From Syntrophotalea carbinolica DSM 2380 (GTDB taxonomy: Bacteria > Desulfobacterota > Desulfuromonadia > Desulfuromonadales > Syntrophotaleaceae), in assembly GCF_000012885.1 (NCBI RefSeq), contig NC_007498.2, forward strand, positions 124,001 to 188,000: a stretch of DNA of 64,000 bases. The letters are read 5' to 3'. Position numbers and translations under genes: made by a program. The notes under the pieces are model-generated. The model saw nothing but the letters and a program-made list of their open reading frames with translations. It had not been told where the DNA came from and did no database searches. Within the stretch, counting starts at the first letter, position 1. Each line of letters starts with the position of its first letter. Positions 1 through 9,245 of this stretch are shown here, one piece after another.

Positions 1-156
1 GTGGCCGATATGCAGAAAGCCGTTGGGTTCCGGCGGAAAACGCGTGACCACGCAGCCATTGTTCTTGTTCTGGCTCAGGTCGGTATCGATGATGGTACGG
101 ATAAAATTGGTCGGTGCGGTCGGTTCCGCAGATTCCATCGAATCCTTATTCGACAT
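1..156 (-). CDS. glnS: Glutaminyl-tRNA synthetase, N-terminal fragment
   Basis: Only the first 52 residues are in the window; the gene runs off the left edge. The visible part ends exactly on the class I synthetase signature, reading [12 protein letters not shown], which is the form typical of GlnRS (ATP binding, HIGH motif). GlnRS charges tRNA-Gln with glutamine in the cytoplasm. The ATG at 154-156 is the only good start. An intrinsic terminator lies between ispF and this gene, so it probably has its own promoter in the ~130-bp gap. GluRS is the alternative, but the PEPNG context before HIGH favours GlnRS. Confidence 0.85.
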   Translation of the reverse strand, partial: MSNKDSMESAEPTAPTNFIRTIIDTDLSQNKNNGCVVTRFPPEPNGFLHIGH

Positions 157-201
157 GGGAAAAACCTCGTGGCGGTTTGGTGAACAATCGTTGGCAAGTA
201 T

Positions 202-228
202 AAAAAACGACCTTTCGAAGAAAGGTCG
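202..228 (-). terminator. Intrinsic terminator after ispF
   Basis: A perfect 9-bp inverted repeat (208-216 with 220-228, 3-nt loop GAA) is followed on the minus strand by six T residues (202-207). It sits 64 bp past the ispF stop and before glnS, so it should end the carD-ispD-ispF transcript. Confidence 0.85.
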
Positions 229-291
229 CAAATTTACAGGTAAAATGCAACAGGGAATTGACCGGCCGGACCGATGTCCGGGCGGCCAACG

Positions 292-786
292 CTAACGCTC
301 TTCGCTGTGGGCGGCTTTGTTCAGCAGAACCACGGCATGGGACGAGATGCCCTCGCCGCGGCCTTCAAATCCAAGCTGCTCGGTGGTTGTCGCCTTGACA
401 TTGATGCGCGATACGTCGGTGCCGCAGGCCTCTGCGATGTTTTCGCGCATGTTGCCGATAAAGGGGGCGAGCTTGGGACGTTGAGCGATGATGGTCGCAT
501 CGAGGTTGCCAAGCCTGTACCCTTTGGTTTCGGCCAGGCGCATGACCTCATGCAGCAGTTTGATGCTGGAGATGCCCTTGTACGCCGGGTCGGTGTCGGG
601 GAAATGTTTGCCGATATCGCCTTCGCCGAGGGCGCCGAGGATCGCATCGCAGATGGCATGCAACAGCACATCGGCATCGGAATGGCCCAACAAGCCAAGC
701 GTATGCGGGATATCCACACCACCGAGAATGAGTTTGCGTTCCGCTACCAACTGGTGAACATCGTAGCCGTGTCCTATGCGCATCAT
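292..786 (-). CDS. ispF: 2-C-methyl-D-erythritol 2,4-cyclodiphosphate synthase
   Basis: IspF converts CDP-ME 2-phosphate to MEcPP in the MEP isoprenoid pathway. The 164-residue protein has the usual family length and begins [11 protein letters not shown], holding the metal ligands Asp and His of the DxH motif. [10 protein letters not shown] carries the third metal-binding histidine, and a C-terminal [17 protein letters not shown] is the CDP-binding signature. The first ATG (784-786) overlaps the ispD stop codon as ATGA, so the two are translationally coupled; a second ATG follows directly at 783. A reading frame extending upstream to 1104 is only an overlap with ispD. Confidence 0.97.
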   Translation of the reverse strand: MMRIGHGYDVHQLVAERKLILGGVDIPHTLGLLGHSDADVLLHAICDAILGALGEGDIGKHFPDTDPAYKGISSIKLLHEVMRLAETKGYRLGNLDATIIAQRPKLAPFIGNMRENIAEACGTDVSRINVKATTTEQLGFEGRGEGISSHAVVLLNKAAHSEER

Positions 787-1484
787 GCTTGAAAATCTCC
801 TGGAGTATCGAGAAAGGCCTGGGCCAGCACCAGGTCCTCGGGCGTGGTGATCTTGATGTTGCGATAACTGCCTTCGATCATGGCGACGCGGCCGCCGAGC
901 CATTCGATCAGTGAAGCGTCGTCCGTTCCTTTGTGGTGTTGCTGCAGGGCTTGCGCGTGAGCGTCGCGGATCAGGCCGAAACGGAATGCCTGCGGGGTCT
1001 GGGCCTGCCACAGCAGACTTCGATCGGGGGTCGAGTCGATCATGCCGTCGGTAACCAGCTTGATGGTGTCCTTGACCGGAACCCCGACAATCGCCGCGCC
1101 GCATTGTTGGGCCGCCGCAACAGTGGGTTCGATGAGAGCGGGAGGCAGCAGCGGGCGGGCGCCGTCATGGATCAGGACGATGTCTCCTTCAGCCGCCTGG
1201 CAGGCCTGCAGGCCGTTGCGAACCGAATCCTGGCGTTCCGCGCCACCGGCAACCAGACCTCGCACTTTGCGGAAATCGTAGGGATCGATGACTTCCCGCC
1301 GGCAGAGCGGAAACTCCGCTTCCGGGCAGATGACAAAGATATGGTCGATACCGGGATGGCGATCGAAAAGGGCAATGGTGTGGCTTAAGACCGGCCGGTC
1401 ACCCAGGGGCAGGTATTGTTTGTTGACGGACGCACCCATGCGTCGCCCCATGCCTGCGGCAGGAATCAGTACATAGACACTCAT
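783..1484 (-). CDS. ispD: 2-C-methyl-D-erythritol 4-phosphate cytidylyltransferase
   Basis: IspD makes CDP-ME from MEP and CTP, the third step of the MEP pathway. The 233-residue protein starts [17 protein letters not shown], the nucleotide-binding glycine-rich loop of the family, and has [11 protein letters not shown] and KDTIKLV motifs in the expected order. The start at 1484 is chosen because it places this motif at residue 7 onward; an upstream in-frame ATG at 1523 adds 13 residues without family resemblance. It is followed by ispF with a 4-bp overlap and preceded by carD 147 bp upstream on the same strand. Confidence 0.96.
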   Translation of the reverse strand: MSVYVLIPAAGMGRRMGASVNKQYLPLGDRPVLSHTIALFDRHPGIDHIFVICPEAEFPLCRREVIDPYDFRKVRGLVAGGAERQDSVRNGLQACQAAEGDIVLIHDGARPLLPPALIEPTVAAAQQCGAAIVGVPVKDTIKLVTDGMIDSTPDRSLLWQAQTPQAFRFGLIRDAHAQALQQHHKGTDDASLIEWLGGRVAMIEGSYRNIKITTPEDLVLAQAFLDTPGDFQA

Positions 1485-1631
1485 GATAGGGGGGCGGCAG
1501 AATCTAGGGGCGCCTGCCGGCACGCCAACAGGCCAGAATGAAAACTGGTATGACGAAAAATTGAAAATGCGGGAATGTTTACGGTGACCGGTGAAGTTAC
1601 GCCAAGGGCCGACATGCCATGGTCGGGAAGG

Positions 1632-2117
1632 TCAGTGGCCAAAAAAACTTTCAACGCGGTCTGTGACCTGTTGTTCGTCTTTGCCATCCGCCAGGGCAAT
1701 TTCTTTGACAACCAGTTTACGGGCAAGTTCCAGAACCTTTTTTTCACCGTAGGAGAGCTCTTTATCCTCGCGAATCATGTAGAGTTCCCGCAAAACCTCC
1801 GCTACCTCGAAAACATCGCCGGAGCGGATTTTTTCGTTGTAATCGCGTTGGCGGCGGCTCCATGAAGCCAGATTGCCCTGATTTTGAGTTTTGTCCTTGA
1901 GGATGTCGTAAACTGTGCGGACGCGGTCTTTGTCGATGAGGGATCTCATGCCGACGCTGTCGACGTTGTTGACCGGAATCATGATGGTCATGTCGCTGTC
2001 GACAATGCGAAGAACGTAGAAATCCATTTTTTGGCCAACGAATTCTTTCGATTCGATGGCCTCAATAACCCCGACACCTTGAGCTGGATAAACAGCCATG
2101 TCTCCAATTTTGAACAA
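1632..2117 (-). CDS. carD: CarD/CdnL-family RNA polymerase-binding regulator
   Basis: The 161-residue protein has the CarD N-terminal Tudor-like RNAP-interacting domain (KIGDMAVYPAQGVGVIEAIE) and a helical C-terminal DNA-binding domain (about residues 75-161). CarD proteins bind the RNAP beta subunit and stabilise open complexes at rRNA and housekeeping promoters. The start codon is TTG (2115-2117), 6 nt after a strong AAGGAG ribosome-binding site. In this lineage carD commonly precedes ispD and ispF, as here. A TTGACG hexamer lies about 50 bp upstream on the minus strand, but no clear -10 accompanies it. Confidence 0.93.
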   Translation of the reverse strand: MFKIGDMAVYPAQGVGVIEAIESKEFVGQKMDFYVLRIVDSDMTIMIPVNNVDSVGMRSLIDKDRVRTVYDILKDKTQNQGNLASWSRRQRDYNEKIRSGDVFEVAEVLRELYMIREDKELSYGEKKVLELARKLVVKEIALADGKDEQQVTDRVESFFGH

Positions 2118-2257
2118 CTTAGACTCCTTTTTCTAACGTCGTCCAACTTAACATAATATGGAGACGTCCGTCAAGGGCGGCCCCCATCCCTGTTGGCGAC
2201 AGGCCGGCCGGGCGTGGAAAGAAGATGACAAAACGGGAAATGCCGGCGCAGGTTGAT

Positions 2258-2284
2258 CCCTCCCCAAATGCCTTATGGGGAGGG
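2258..2284. terminator. GC-rich hairpin between carD and the next gene upstream
   Basis: An 8-bp perfect stem (CCCTCCCC/GGGGAGGG) with an 11-nt loop begins just past the stop codon at 2293. It lacks a T-run on either strand, so termination is uncertain; it may only mark the 3' end of the upstream minus-strand gene. Confidence 0.35.
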
Positions 2285-2292
2285 GGACAGAC

Positions 2293-4146
2293 TCAGTTCA
2301 GTTCAACCAGGGCCCCTTGGCGAATCTGCAGCAGATACAGTACCTTGTCGGCATCGCCGGTGGTCGTGAAGCTGCTGGCCCCGGTGACTCCGGGGTAGTG
2401 CCGCATTTGTGTCAGGTCGCGGCGAAGGTTTGCCCGACTGTGGGCAGTAGGGTTTGCCAGCAGGGAAAGAGCGATCCCTGCCACATCGTATCCCTGGGCT
2501 TCGAGCAGGGACGGTTCTGCGCCGTATCGTTCGAAATAACGGTCGACAAAATCCTTTACAAACGGATAGGCGCTATAGCGATGGAAGCCGCTGACGAACA
2601 CGGCATTTTCTATATATGGCCCTGCCTGCGGCAGCAGGTTCGGGGCATCCCAGTTGGCGCTTCCCAGAAGAGAGATATCGTCCAGCCCGTAAAACGGCAG
2701 CTGCGGTGCGATCAAGGCCAACCTGTTCGGGGTGTCGGGAATAAACAGGGCGTCAAAGGGAGGAGGCTCGGCGGCCTGGGCTTCGGCATCCTCCGGGGTG
2801 GTTTCAGGCTCGTTGGGCTGTTTGCCCTGCAACCGTTTGATCTGTTCGCGGAAGTCGGTGGCTTGCGGCTGGTAGGACTGCACAGCAACAATCTGTCCGC
2901 CCCGGGCGCGTACTTCATCGGCAAAGGCGGTGGAGAGATCCTGCCCGAGACGGGTTTCGGGGGCCAGGATGCCAAAAGACGTCATGTTCTGCTGGTACAT
3001 GGCGTAATTGACCAGTGTCCGGACTTGCAGTTCGCTGGTCAGGGAGTTGCGAAATATCCAGGAACCGATCTGCGGAAGCCCCGTCTGTTGCGACAGGGTG
3101 AGCAGCGGCAGCTGCAGTCGTTCGGCTGTGTGAGCCGCCCGTTTGGCAGCGCTGCCCGTCAGGGGGCCGAGTATGCCGAGTATTTGAGGCGACGCGGCCA
3201 GTTCGGTCACCAGCTGCGCCGTAAGATCCGGATCGCCGGCACTGTCCCTTACCAGAAAGTGTACCGGTGCGTGTTGCAGGTTATGTTGTTCCAGCGCCAG
3301 TTGCATGCCCTGAAGAACCATCTTTCCGTAGTGCCCGAAGCGTCCGGAAAGAGGCAGTATGACACCCAGTGCCGGCGTTTCTCCGCCGTGGGACAACTGT
3401 TGCAGCAGCAAATCGGCATCGTTGCGGAAGGGGAAGTCGATGGGTGTGTTCAATACGCTGTTGACAAGCAGTAACGCCTGGTCGGTCCGGCCCGCCTGTT
3501 TGTGGCGCCATGCCTGCAGCAGCAGGGCATCCTGCCCGAGGGCCGTACCCTGATACAAAAAGGCCGCTTCGGCCAGTTGCGCATCGCTGCAGCGATCTTT
3601 CAACAGTTCGTGAGCCTTTTGCAGAAGGGACGATACCTGTGGAGGATCGATGGTTTGCTGCAGCAGCTGTTGTATGAAGAAGAGCGCTTCCATGGGGCGC
3701 TCAAGATGCACCAGGCCCTCGGTAAGGGCCGTGAGGCGTTGTTGCTGCTGGCTGCCGTTAAGGTCGTTTTCCGTGAGGTTCCGCAGCAGTTCCACGCCGG
3801 AGGCGTGCTGGCCTGTACCGATCAGGCCGAAGCCCTCGAGAAGACGGGTTTCCGGGGTGCGACGGTCGGCCGGAATAGCGCCAAGCTCAGCGAGCATATC
3901 CGCCAGGCGGCCCTTTTGGTGATAAATGCGCGCCAGTGCCAGATGCGCCCGCCAGGTTTCCGGGGCCTCCGGATCCTGTGCAATAGCGGCCTTGAACAGG
4001 GGTACGGCACGATCGGGCGCACCGGACCGGTACAGTTCCAGGGCCTGCTTCAGGGGCGAATCCGTCGTCGCGGCACAGACGCGAAGCCCCGGCAGCACGG
4101 CGAGAAACACAAGCAGTAAAGCTGCGAGGTTGGTGCGTTTCAGCAC
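2293..4146 (-). CDS. Penicillin-binding protein activator-like (LppC/YraM-type) periplasmic protein
   Basis: A 617-residue exported protein with two parts. Residues ~25-250 are TPR-like helices (ALELYRSGAPDRAVPLFKAAI and following). Residues ~260-610 are a type I periplasmic-binding (Leu/Ile/Val-like) fold starting LGVILPLSGRFGHYGKMVLQG. This is the LpoA/LppC architecture, in which the protein stimulates peptidoglycan synthases. In Geobacter relatives the same proteins are annotated as ABC substrate-binding, so the role is an inference. The start is taken as GTG (4144-4146) because TAAGGAGT lies 6 nt upstream; the ATG at 4179 precedes that ribosome-binding site. A hydrophobic signal peptide follows immediately; LRVC is a poor lipobox, so lipidation is doubtful. 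Confidence 0.75.
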   Translation of the reverse strand: MLKRTNLAALLLVFLAVLPGLRVCAATTDSPLKQALELYRSGAPDRAVPLFKAAIAQDPEAPETWRAHLALARIYHQKGRLADMLAELGAIPADRRTPETRLLEGFGLIGTGQHASGVELLRNLTENDLNGSQQQQRLTALTEGLVHLERPMEALFFIQQLLQQTIDPPQVSSLLQKAHELLKDRCSDAQLAEAAFLYQGTALGQDALLLQAWRHKQAGRTDQALLLVNSVLNTPIDFPFRNDADLLLQQLSHGGETPALGVILPLSGRFGHYGKMVLQGMQLALEQHNLQHAPVHFLVRDSAGDPDLTAQLVTELAASPQILGILGPLTGSAAKRAAHTAERLQLPLLTLSQQTGLPQIGSWIFRNSLTSELQVRTLVNYAMYQQNMTSFGILAPETRLGQDLSTAFADEVRARGGQIVAVQSYQPQATDFREQIKRLQGKQPNEPETTPEDAEAQAAEPPPFDALFIPDTPNRLALIAPQLPFYGLDDISLLGSANWDAPNLLPQAGPYIENAVFVSGFHRYSAYPFVKDFVDRYFERYGAEPSLLEAQGYDVAGIALSLLANPTAHSRANLRRDLTQMRHYPGVTGASSFTTTGDADKVLYLLQIRQGALVELN

Positions 4147-4242
4147 AATGATACTCCTTAGGCGGTGGTCAGGCATCAAAAAGGTTCTGTTGTGCGGCGG
4201 TAATTCCCCGGGGCCACCGATTTAAGAGCTGCATTCGGCCGT

Positions 4243-5364
4243 TTAACCGAACAGTTCCTTGACCTTGTCGAAAAAGGTCTTGCCCATGGGATGGATTTCT
4301 TCACCGCCTTCTTTGGCGAATTCCTCCAGCAGTTCTTTCTGCCGGTCGGTCAAACTGGTCGGAACCTCGACCCGGAGGACGACCAGCTGGTCGCCGCGGG
4401 CGTACCCCTGCAAAGATGGGAAGCCTTGACCTTGCAGTTTGATCACTTTTCCGGACTGGGTGCCGGGAGTAACCTTGACGTTGACCTTTTCCGTCAGAGT
4501 CGGTACTTCCAGTTCGCATCCCAGGGCGGCCTGCGGGAACGAAATGGGGATTTCGCAGATAACGTGCTGTCCGTCGCGCTGGAACAGAGGATGATCCTGA
4601 ACCGAGATGACGACATACAGATCGCCGGGGGGGCCTCCGTTAAGGCCCGGCTCCCCTTCGCTGGAAAGTTTCAGACGACTGCCCGTTTCCACGCCGGCGG
4701 GAATTTTGAGAGACAGGGTGCGCTTGCCGCGTACGCGACCGCTGCCGTGACACTCTTCGCACGGTTGATCGATGATCTGACCTTCGCCATTGCATTCCGG
4801 ACACGGTCGGGTCAGCGAGAAATAGCCCTGCTGGACGCGCACCTGACCCGCCCCCTGGCATGTGGGGCAGACACGGGGAGTGGTGCCCGGCTTGGCGCCG
4901 ATGCCGTCGCAGGTGCCGCAGGTCTGGTGGCGCGGAATCTGAATTTTGGTCTCCAGTCCGAACGCCGCCTCTTCGAAATTGATGGAGAGGTTGTAGCGCA
5001 GATCGTCGCCACGTCGTCCTCGACTGCGCTGGCTGCCGCGGCCTCCGAAAATATCCCCGAAGATGTCGCCGAACAGGTCTTCGAAGGGGGTGCCCCCGAA
5101 GCCGCCGGACGAGTAGCTGCCGCCACCGCCGCCACCGCCATTGAGGCCGGCATGCCCGTATTGATCGTAGATTACACGTTGTTGGGTATCGGACAGGATG
5201 GAGTAGGCCTCCGAGATTTCCTTGAATTTATCCTCGGCGGCTTTGTCTCCGGCATTTTTGTCGGGGTGATACTTGATCGCCAGCTTTCGATAGGCTTTTT
5301 TGATCTCTGTCTCGCTGGCGTTGCGGTGGACACCCAGTACTTCGTAATAATCGCGCTTGCTCAA
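4243..5364 (-). CDS. dnaJ: Chaperone DnaJ (Hsp40)
   Basis: DnaJ delivers unfolded clients to DnaK and stimulates its ATPase. The 373-residue protein has the full type I layout: J domain with HPD at residues 33-35, a Gly/Phe-rich linker (~75-120), four CxxCxGxG zinc motifs ([32 protein letters not shown]), then the two client-binding beta domains. It lies 124 bp downstream of dnaK on the same strand, with a strong hairpin in the gap. The ATG at 5362-5364 gives the canonical [11 protein letters not shown] start. Confidence 0.98.
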   Translation of the reverse strand: MSKRDYYEVLGVHRNASETEIKKAYRKLAIKYHPDKNAGDKAAEDKFKEISEAYSILSDTQQRVIYDQYGHAGLNGGGGGGGSYSSGGFGGTPFEDLFGDIFGDIFGGRGSQRSRGRRGDDLRYNLSINFEEAAFGLETKIQIPRHQTCGTCDGIGAKPGTTPRVCPTCQGAGQVRVQQGYFSLTRPCPECNGEGQIIDQPCEECHGSGRVRGKRTLSLKIPAGVETGSRLKLSSEGEPGLNGGPPGDLYVVISVQDHPLFQRDGQHVICEIPISFPQAALGCELEVPTLTEKVNVKVTPGTQSGKVIKLQGQGFPSLQGYARGDQLVVLRVEVPTSLTDRQKELLEEFAKEGGEEIHPMGKTFFDKVKELFG

Positions 5365-5438
5365 CTCTGATATTCCTTATGTTCCCGCCGGGTGCAGGGG
5401 GGGGCGGAGGCCCGGCCGGAGAAAATCCGAACAGCAAC

Positions 5439-5464
5439 AGGAGCCGAGGGATTCCCCGGCTCCT
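5439..5464 (-). terminator. Strong hairpin in the dnaK-dnaJ gap
   Basis: A near-perfect inverted repeat (AGGAGCCG and GGG arms, one unpaired A) occupies the gap. No T-run follows on the minus strand, so it is more likely a processing or attenuation structure that lowers dnaJ relative to dnaK than a full terminator. Confidence 0.5.
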
Positions 5465-5488
5465 GTCATGCTGCAGATGGTTGGAAGT

Positions 5489-7393
5489 TTACTTGTTCTG
5501 TTCGTCGACTTCCTCGAATTCCGCATCGACCACGCCTTCGTCGCCGGCGCTCTGCTCGCCAGCTTCGGAAGCGGCTTCCGCCCCTTCCTGGGTCTGCTTG
5601 TAGACCGCTTCGGCGAGTTTGTGCGAAGCCGTGGCCAGGGCTTCGCTTTTCTGGCGGATGTCTTCGGGGTCGTCACCTTCCATGGCGGCTTTAAGAGCAT
5701 CCAAAGCCGTCTGGATATTGTTGCGAGTCTCCTCGTCGATTTTATCGCCGTGCTCCTTGAGGGATTTTTCGGTGGAGTACGCCAGCCCGTCAGCCTGGTT
5801 ACGGGCTTCGATGATCTCGCGTTTTTTCTTGTCCTCGGAGGAGTGGGCTTCGGCGTCCTTGACCATTTTATCGATTTCCTCGTCGCTCAGGCCGGAGGAA
5901 GCCGTAATGCGGATCGACTGCTCTTTGCCGGTGCCGAGATCCTTGGCCGAGACATGCAGAATGCCGTTGGCGTCGATGTCGAAGGTAACCTCGACCTGGG
6001 GCACGCCGCGCGGTGCCGGCGGAATGCCGACCAGCTCGAAGCGGCCGATGGTCTTGTTGTCGCCGGCCATTTCGCGTTCACCCTGCAGCACGTGAACCGA
6101 TACCGCCGGCTGATTGTCGGCCGCGGTGGAGAAAATCTGGCTCTTCTTGCAGGGGATGGTGGTGTTTTTCTCGATAAGCTTGGTCATGATGCTGCCGAGG
6201 GTTTCGATGCCGAGGGACAGCGGCGTAACGTCCAGCAGCAGAACATCCTTGACTTCACCTTTCAGAACACCACCCTGGATGGCGGCGCCGATGGCGACGA
6301 CTTCGTCCGGGTTGACGCCTTTGTTCGGAGTTTTGCCGAAAATCTCCTGAACTTTGGCCTGCACCGCGGGCATCCGGGTCATGCCGCCAACCAGCAGCAC
6401 TTCGTCAACATCGGAAGCAGACAGACCGGCGTCTTTCAGCGCCATGCGGCAGGGTTCGACCAGTTTGGCCAGCAGGCTGGAGCAGATGCTCTCGAGCTTG
6501 GAGCGGGTCAGGCGCAGGTTGAGATGTTTGGGGCCGGACTGGTCAGCGGTAATGAAGGGCAGATTGATGTCCGTCTCCATGGAGGTGGACAGTTCGCACT
6601 TGGCTTTTTCACAGGCTTCCTTGAGCCGCTGCAGCGCCATCTTGTCGTTGCGCAGGTCGATGCCCTGCTCCTTTTTGAACTCGTCGGCAACGTAGTCCAT
6701 GATGTGCTGGTCGAAGTCCTCGCCGCCCAGGAAGGTGTCGCCGTTGGTCGATTTTACTTCGAAGACACCGTCACCCAGTTCCAGGATGGAGATATCGAAG
6801 GTACCGCCGCCGAGGTCGAAAACGGCAATTTTTTCTTCGCTCTTCTTATCGAGACCGTAGGCCAGGGAGGCTGCGGTAGGCTCGTTGATGATGCGCAAAA
6901 CGTTCAGTCCGGAGATCTTGCCGGCGTCCTTGGTGGCCTGGCGCTGGGAATCGTTGAAGTAGGCCGGTACGGTGATAACCGCGTCGGTAACTTTTTCGCC
7001 CAGGTAGTCTTCGGCGGTCTGCTTCATTTTCTGCAGGATCATCGCGGAGATTTCCGGCGGGCTGTATTTCTTGTCGCGGACGTCCACCCAGGCATCGCCG
7101 TTGTCGGCCTTGACGATTTCGAAGGGGCTGATCTGAATGTCGCGGCGCACGGCATCGCTGTCGAACTTGCGGCCGATAAGGCGCTTGATGGCAAACAGGG
7201 TGTTTTCCGGATTGGTGACAGCCTGGCGCTTGGCCTGCTGACCGACCAGGCGTTCGCCGTTTTCGGTAAAGGCCACCATCGAGGGTGTGGTGCGGGAGCC
7301 TTCAGCATTGGCGATAACGACGGGTTCGCCGCCTTCCATGACAGCCACGCAGGAGTTGGTGGTGCCGAGGTCGATTCCGATAACTTTTCCCAT
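5489..7393 (-). CDS. dnaK: Chaperone DnaK (Hsp70)
   Basis: ATP-dependent Hsp70 chaperone of 634 residues, the normal bacterial length. Visible signatures are [13 protein letters not shown] at the N-terminus, [13 protein letters not shown] and [13 protein letters not shown] in the ATPase domain, the [11 protein letters not shown] signature 3 motif, a substrate-binding domain from ~390, and an acidic C-terminus ending [18 protein letters not shown] lies just upstream of the ATG at 7393. It is the third gene of the hrcA-grpE-dnaK-dnaJ cluster and should be heat-induced through the CIRCE at 9148. Confidence 0.99.
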   Translation of the reverse strand: MGKVIGIDLGTTNSCVAVMEGGEPVVIANAEGSRTTPSMVAFTENGERLVGQQAKRQAVTNPENTLFAIKRLIGRKFDSDAVRRDIQISPFEIVKADNGDAWVDVRDKKYSPPEISAMILQKMKQTAEDYLGEKVTDAVITVPAYFNDSQRQATKDAGKISGLNVLRIINEPTAASLAYGLDKKSEEKIAVFDLGGGTFDISILELGDGVFEVKSTNGDTFLGGEDFDQHIMDYVADEFKKEQGIDLRNDKMALQRLKEACEKAKCELSTSMETDINLPFITADQSGPKHLNLRLTRSKLESICSSLLAKLVEPCRMALKDAGLSASDVDEVLLVGGMTRMPAVQAKVQEIFGKTPNKGVNPDEVVAIGAAIQGGVLKGEVKDVLLLDVTPLSLGIETLGSIMTKLIEKNTTIPCKKSQIFSTAADNQPAVSVHVLQGEREMAGDNKTIGRFELVGIPPAPRGVPQVEVTFDIDANGILHVSAKDLGTGKEQSIRITASSGLSDEEIDKMVKDAEAHSSEDKKKREIIEARNQADGLAYSTEKSLKEHGDKIDEETRNNIQTALDALKAAMEGDDPEDIRQKSEALATASHKLAEAVYKQTQEGAEAASEAGEQSAGDEGVVDAEFEEVDEQNK

Positions 7394-7448
7394 GAGTATA
7401 TATCCTCCTTTAAATTCGAACTTAGTTTTGTGGGTGTAACAGTCAGGG

Positions 7449-8045
7449 TTATTCAGTAGCTGCGGGGGCTTTGGAAATCATCACCATCGCCGGGCGCAGC
7501 AAACGATCGTTGAGTACGTAACCTTTTTGCATTTCCTGCATGACGGTGTTGGGCGGATGCTCGGCGCTTTCCATCTGGCCCATGGCTTCATGCCAGGTGG
7601 GGTCGAAGGGTTCGCCCACGGCCACCACCGGAGTCACGCCGAACTTTTCCAGCAGTTTCTGGCACTGGGAGAGGGTCATTTCGACCCCTTCGAGCAGGCC
7701 TTTGACCGTTTCGTCCGTCTGGCGTGCGTGTTCGATGGCGCGTTCGAGATTGTCCACCACGGTCAGGATCTCGCGCAGCAGATTCTCGTTGGCAAAGCGG
7801 ACCAGATCTTCCTTTTCCCGCTGCATGCGTTTGCGGAAATTTTCCAGTTCGGCACGCTCGCGCAGGTACAGATCCCAGTTTTTCTGTTTTTCTTCCTGCG
7901 CGGCAGCAAGCTCCTGCTCCAGGGCCGCAACGGGGTCCGTCTCTTCTTCTGTTTCTGCTGCAACCTCTTCCGGTGTTTCGGCGGCCGGCTGCTCTTCTTC
8001 CAGGCCCTGCTTCACATCGGTTGCCTGTTCTTTCTGTTCTGCCAC
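7449..8045 (-). CDS. grpE: Nucleotide exchange factor GrpE
   Basis: GrpE releases ADP from DnaK. The 198-residue protein has an acidic low-complexity N-terminus (~1-55), a long coiled coil ([20 protein letters not shown] and on), and the C-terminal beta domain with the family motif PTWHEAMGQ. The start is set to GTG (8043-8045), which has AAGGA 5 nt upstream; an in-frame ATG at 8078 would lie inside hrcA. Only 13 bp separate it from the hrcA stop. Confidence 0.95.
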   Translation of the reverse strand: MAEQKEQATDVKQGLEEEQPAAETPEEVAAETEEETDPVAALEQELAAAQEEKQKNWDLYLRERAELENFRKRMQREKEDLVRFANENLLREILTVVDNLERAIEHARQTDETVKGLLEGVEMTLSQCQKLLEKFGVTPVVAVGEPFDPTWHEAMGQMESAEHPPNTVMQEMQKGYVLNDRLLRPAMVMISKAPAATE

Positions 8046-8058
8046 GATAGTCCTTCTC

Positions 8059-9099
8059 CTATTCGTCTTCGCTGTCAAGGATGCTTGCGACCAGGCCGGC
8101 GGTGAAGTCCACCAACGGAATGACCGTTGAGTAGGGCATGCGGGTCGGGCCTATGATACCCAGGGTACCGGTGGCGCCCCAGCGGCTGGAAAACGAGGCC
8201 GTAACCAGGCTGCATCCTTCGATATCGCTGTAATGGTCCGGGCTGCCGATATAGATCTGCACCCCTTCGGTCAACTGGCTTTTATGCAGAAGATCGACCA
8301 GCAGATTTTTCTGGTCAAAGGTCCGCATCAATCGTTTCATGCGATTCAGATCGTTGAATTCGGGCTGGTCGAGGATGTTGGAAGCGCCCTCGATAAAGAT
8401 CTGACCGCCCAGGTCGTCTTCCAGGGCCAGACTGGAGAGCTGCAGGGTGCGCCGCAGCAAGGTGTCGTAGATGGCTTTTTCTTCGGCCATATGCGCTACG
8501 ATATGCTGCTTGATTTCCTGAATGGCAAGCCCGGAAAAGTTCTGGTTGAGATAATTGGTCGCTTCCTGCAACTCGGTTTCGGAAAGCGGAACGTCCGATT
8601 CGATGATCTTATGTTCGACAATGCCGGTCTGACTGACGAACACCACCAGTATGCGGCGGGCCGAAAGACGCACGAAATCGATGCGACGGCAGATCGTCGA
8701 TGTCAGGTGGGGCACCATCACTACCCCGGTATAGCTGGAGGTGTCCGACAGAATGCGTCCGGCTTCGCGCAGCAATTCTTCCATGCGCAGGCCGCGATGA
8801 CTGTAGTGGTCGCGGATCGATTGACGCTTTCTGGGGGACAACTGCTTGATACGCAGCAGGCTGTCCAGATAGAAACGGTAGCCCTTTTCGGTAGGGACGC
8901 GCCCGGCCGAGGTGTGAGGGGACTCCAGGTAGCCCATTTCTTCCAGGTCGGCCATGACGTTGCGGACTGTTGCCGGAGACAGGGCGATGTTGTGGCGCCG
9001 CGTAAGGGCGCGTGAACCGACCGGTTCCCCCGACAGGATGTAGTCCTCGATAATGGCTTCAAGTATCTGGCGACAGCGTTCGCTCAACTCTTCATTCAT
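8059..9099 (-). CDS. hrcA: Heat-inducible transcription repressor HrcA
   Basis: HrcA binds CIRCE and represses the groE/dnaK regulons. The 346-residue protein shows the N-terminal winged helix (SERCRQILEAIIEDYILSG, SGEPVGSRAL, LSPATVRNVMADLEEMGYL, HTSAGRVPT), followed by the GAF-like dimerisation domain. The ATG at 9099 gives the normal length; another in-frame ATG at 9132 adds 11 residues. It is the first gene of the cluster and lies 49 bp from its own CIRCE, so it is autoregulated. Confidence 0.97.
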   Translation of the reverse strand: MNEELSERCRQILEAIIEDYILSGEPVGSRALTRRHNIALSPATVRNVMADLEEMGYLESPHTSAGRVPTEKGYRFYLDSLLRIKQLSPRKRQSIRDHYSHRGLRMEELLREAGRILSDTSSYTGVVMVPHLTSTICRRIDFVRLSARRILVVFVSQTGIVEHKIIESDVPLSETELQEATNYLNQNFSGLAIQEIKQHIVAHMAEEKAIYDTLLRRTLQLSSLALEDDLGGQIFIEGASNILDQPEFNDLNRMKRLMRTFDQKNLLVDLLHKSQLTEGVQIYIGSPDHYSDIEGCSLVTASFSSRWGATGTLGIIGPTRMPYSTVIPLVDFTAGLVASILDSEDE

Positions 9100-9147
9100 C
9101 GCGAGACTCAATCGTAAAACAAGCCGGGACATCCGGCTTGAGAGGCG

Positions 9148-9174
9148 TTAGCACTCTAGCTTATTGAGTGCTAA
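9148..9174. promoter_or_regulatory. CIRCE operator (HrcA binding site)
   Basis: A perfect match to the CIRCE consensus, TTAGCACTC-N9-GAGTGCTAA, lies between the promoter at 9183-9211 and hrcA. HrcA bound here would block transcription of hrcA-grpE-dnaK-dnaJ at normal temperature. Confidence 0.98.
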
Positions 9175-9182
9175 CGGAAGAC

Positions 9183-9211
9183 AACATAACAACGGCCCTA
9201 CCCTTTGTCAA
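9183..9211 (-). promoter_or_regulatory. Sigma-70-type promoter of the hrcA-grpE-dnaK-dnaJ cluster
   Basis: On the minus strand a consensus -35 TTGACA (9206-9211) and a -10 TATGTT (9183-9188) are separated by 17 bp. The start point would fall at the edge of the CIRCE, the usual arrangement for HrcA control. Confidence 0.85.
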
Positions 9212-9245
9212 GGGCAAAACCGGGGCAAAAAATGGGCTCAATCGC

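Noticed and set aside
787-1104. Upstream extension of the ispF frame to 270 residues
   Set aside because: The extra part overlaps ispD in another frame and shows no IspF resemblance; the ATGA overlap marks the true start.
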